Assembly: GCA_035700805.1 (NCBI GenBank)
Contig: DASSOG010000023.1
Coordinates: 1-64,000, forward strand
From: JAGWRI01 sp035700805
GTDB taxonomy: Bacteria; Gemmatimonadota; Gemmatimonadetes; Gemmatimonadales; Gemmatimonadaceae
Direction of reading: 5' to 3'
Length of the DNA: 64,000 nt
Positions 62,628-64,000 of this stretch are shown one piece after another (position 1 is the first letter of the stretch; every line of letters begins with the position of its first letter). Both the position numbers and the translations under genes were made by a program. The notes below the pieces were generated by a model. That model worked only from the letters and a program-made list of their open reading frames with translations, had not been told where the DNA came from and searched no databases.

Positions 62628-63071
62628 CTACTGCTTGATGACCCAAACCCGGATTTCGGGCTTTACGTCGGCGTGGAGTCGCACCGGCACCTTGTACACG
62701 CCCAGGGCCTTGATGGGTTCGTGCAGGTCGATCTGCCGGCGTTCCACCTGGATGCCCTGCGCGGCAAGCTGCTGCACGATATCGGCCGGCGTCACCGAGC
62801 CGAAGAGCTTGCCTTCCTCGCCCACGCGCGCGGAGAAGGTGAGCGACACCTGCTCGAGGCGGGTCGCGATGGACTGCGCGGCCTCGCGGCGTTCCGCCTC
62901 GGCGGCCTCCAGGCGCGAGCGCTCCTGGGCAATGCGCTTGAGGTTGCCGGTGGTGGCTTCGTAGGCGAGGCCGCGCGGCAGCAGGTAGTTGCGGGCGTAC
63001 CCGGCGCGGACGGAGACCACGTCTCCGGGCTTGCCGAGGTCGTCAATGGCGTGGCGAAGGATGATTTCCAT
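62628..63071 (-). CDS. rplI: 50S ribosomal protein L9
   Basis: A 147-residue L9. The start MEIILRHAIDDLGKPGDVVSV and the region GYARNYLLPRGLAYEATTGN give the N-terminal RNA-binding domain. A helical linker (AQERSRLEAAEAERREAAQ) and the C-terminal domain (GKLFGSVTPADIVQQLAAQG) follow. ATG at 63071 was chosen; 23 upstream codons are open but lie in the gap to the next gene. Confidence 0.95.
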   Translation of the reverse strand: MEIILRHAIDDLGKPGDVVSVRAGYARNYLLPRGLAYEATTGNLKRIAQERSRLEAAEAERREAAQSIATRLEQVSLTFSARVGEEGKLFGSVTPADIVQQLAAQGIQVERRQIDLHEPIKALGVYKVPVRLHADVKPEIRVWVIKQ

Positions 63072-63090
63072 GGGAAGTATCCGAGGTGGA

Positions 63091-64000
63091 TTATGGGGTT
63101 GGGCGAGCGCGGTTCCGCCAGTCGGCCCAGGTGTCCCCAAGGCCGAGGCCGAAGGCCGCGACAGCGAGCAAGAGAAATCCGAGAATGGCGATCACGTTGA
63201 GGAAGGGCGCCCACAGCATGGCGAACCCCACCAGGGCCACGATGGTGAGTGCCCCGGGCGCCAGGAACCAGCTCAGCACGCCGAGGCCGCGCACCGCGTA
63301 CAGCGCGCCGAAGAACACCAGCAGGTTCTGCCCGACCCGGTCGAGGCCGGAGAGCAGGGGAATGAGGTAGATGGCGAGCCCCGCGAGCAGGCCCCACACC
63401 AACTGGTCATTGAACCGGAATTCGCGGAGCGGCGCCAGGGCGGGACCCAGGCGCGCCCGGCCAAGCCGGTGATACGTGGCCCACGCGATGGCCAGCGCCA
63501 CGAGCGACTCCAGCAGCAGGAAGGACGGGTACAGCACGCTGCCGGCGCCAGCCAGCGTGTGGAGCTGCTTTTCCGTTTCGGCCGGCACGTCCGCCAACTG
63601 CGGGATCTTCTGCACCAGCGCGTTCCAGTCATCCGGGTGCTGGCCGATGAACGTATTGAGCCGGTCCATCGTGTTGGCGTTGCGGGCGGCCAGTTCCGTG
63701 GCCACCGCGCCGTGAATCTCCCCGCGGGACACCGGGCCCAACTGGCTCATGACCAGCGCGAGCGCCAGGGCGATGGCCCCGGCCGCCAGCGCGCGCACGA
63801 ACAGCGAGTGCCGGAGACCCACCAGGCAGACCAGCCCGAAGGCCCCGGCCAGCAGCAGGCTCCAGCCGCTTTCCAGGTTCTGGAATACCGTCGGGACCGC
63901 GCCGCGGGTCACCAGCGACCACGTGGCCAGCGCCACGAAGACCAGGGCGAGCGTCAGCCGACCGCCGGCCCACCACCCCACGAGTCCGCACGCCGCGAGC
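63091..64000 (-). CDS. DUF2232-type multi-pass membrane protein (partial)
   Basis: The last 300 or so residues of a membrane protein whose beginning lies beyond the right edge; the frame is still open and hydrophobic at 64000 (LAACGLVGWWAGGRLTLALV), so a GTG at 63981 is probably not the true start. I see about seven hydrophobic helices and one extracytoplasmic loop (about 100-150 residues in, GQHPDDWNALVQKIPQLADV). The C-terminal core FLAPGALTIVALVGFAMLWAP fits the DUF2232/YybS family. YybS-like genes often neighbour rplI, as here. Function is unknown. Confidence 0.75.
   Translation of the reverse strand, partial: LAACGLVGWWAGGRLTLALVFVALATWSLVTRGAVPTVFQNLESGWSLLLAGAFGLVCLVGLRHSLFVRALAAGAIALALALVMSQLGPVSRGEIHGAVATELAARNANTMDRLNTFIGQHPDDWNALVQKIPQLADVPAETEKQLHTLAGAGSVLYPSFLLLESLVALAIAWATYHRLGRARLGPALAPLREFRFNDQLVWGLLAGLAIYLIPLLSGLDRVGQNLLVFFGALYAVRGLGVLSWFLAPGALTIVALVGFAMLWAPFLNVIAILGFLLLAVAAFGLGLGDTWADWRNRARPTP

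Overview
The window is about 70% GC bacterial chromosome with dense coding, short gaps and frequent start/stop overlaps (ATGA, GTGA, TGATG). The gene content fits a member of the Gemmatimonadota or a close relative. Supporting features are a short primary sigma factor without region 1.1, large Ig-like surface proteins, OM proteins joining PD40-type propellers to a beta-barrel, a DUF305/LVIVD pair and a VKOR plus DUF929 thiol-oxidation pair. The assignment rests on protein style and not on a marker search. I found no phage, IS element, CRISPR array, tRNA or rRNA.

Layout. (1) 1-4617, leftward: creatininase-like protein, secreted DUF3108-like protein, TolC-type OM factor, RND/MacA-type adaptor and the start of a MacB-type ABC ATPase, i.e. 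a tripartite export operon. (2) 4634-13090: NtrY-like histidine kinase, aldehyde dehydrogenase, a Ser/Thr kinase with an N-terminal pseudokinase, two small proteins and a class C acid phosphatase. (3) 13118-27529: cation/proton antiporter, YifB/ComM ATPase, DUF305-LVIVD pair, a Ig-like protein of about 2100 residues and a 16-residue-repeat glycine-rich protein. (4) 27659-36519, mostly rightward: LarE, an anchored protein, an NtrC/NtrX-type regulator, a small membrane protein, signal peptidase I, primary sigma factor, YajQ (reverse), RimO and SpoIID-like protein. (5) 36532-46097: Lnt, hydantoinase A and B, then leftward HD-GYP, CsgG-like protein, MBL hydrolase and Crp/Fnr regulator. (6) 46273-49512, rightward housekeeping run: rpmE, prfA, prmC, YlbF-like, tmk. 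(7) 49478-64000, a leftward array of twelve genes: DUF2232 protein, rplI, rsfS, peptidase-propeller-barrel protein, propeller/SPOR lipoprotein, SPOR protein, smc, RNase Z-like MBL protein, DAHP synthase, LolA, DUF929 thioredoxin-like protein and VKOR.

Themes. Much of the window serves the cell envelope: export pump, signal peptidase, Lnt, LolA, SpoIID, SPOR proteins, OM barrel, Ig-like and glycine-repeat surface proteins, and disulfide formation. A second theme is translation: L31, L9, RF1 and its methyltransferase PrmC, RimO and RsfS. No single undescribed defence or biosynthetic system stands out. The most unusual items are a pseudokinase-kinase fusion, an intrinsic terminator placed inside the coding end of yifB, a giant Ig-like protein whose secretion signal lies upstream of any canonical start codon, a 16-residue glycine solenoid, a peptidase/propeller/OM-barrel fusion and an HD-GYP protein with a long insertion.
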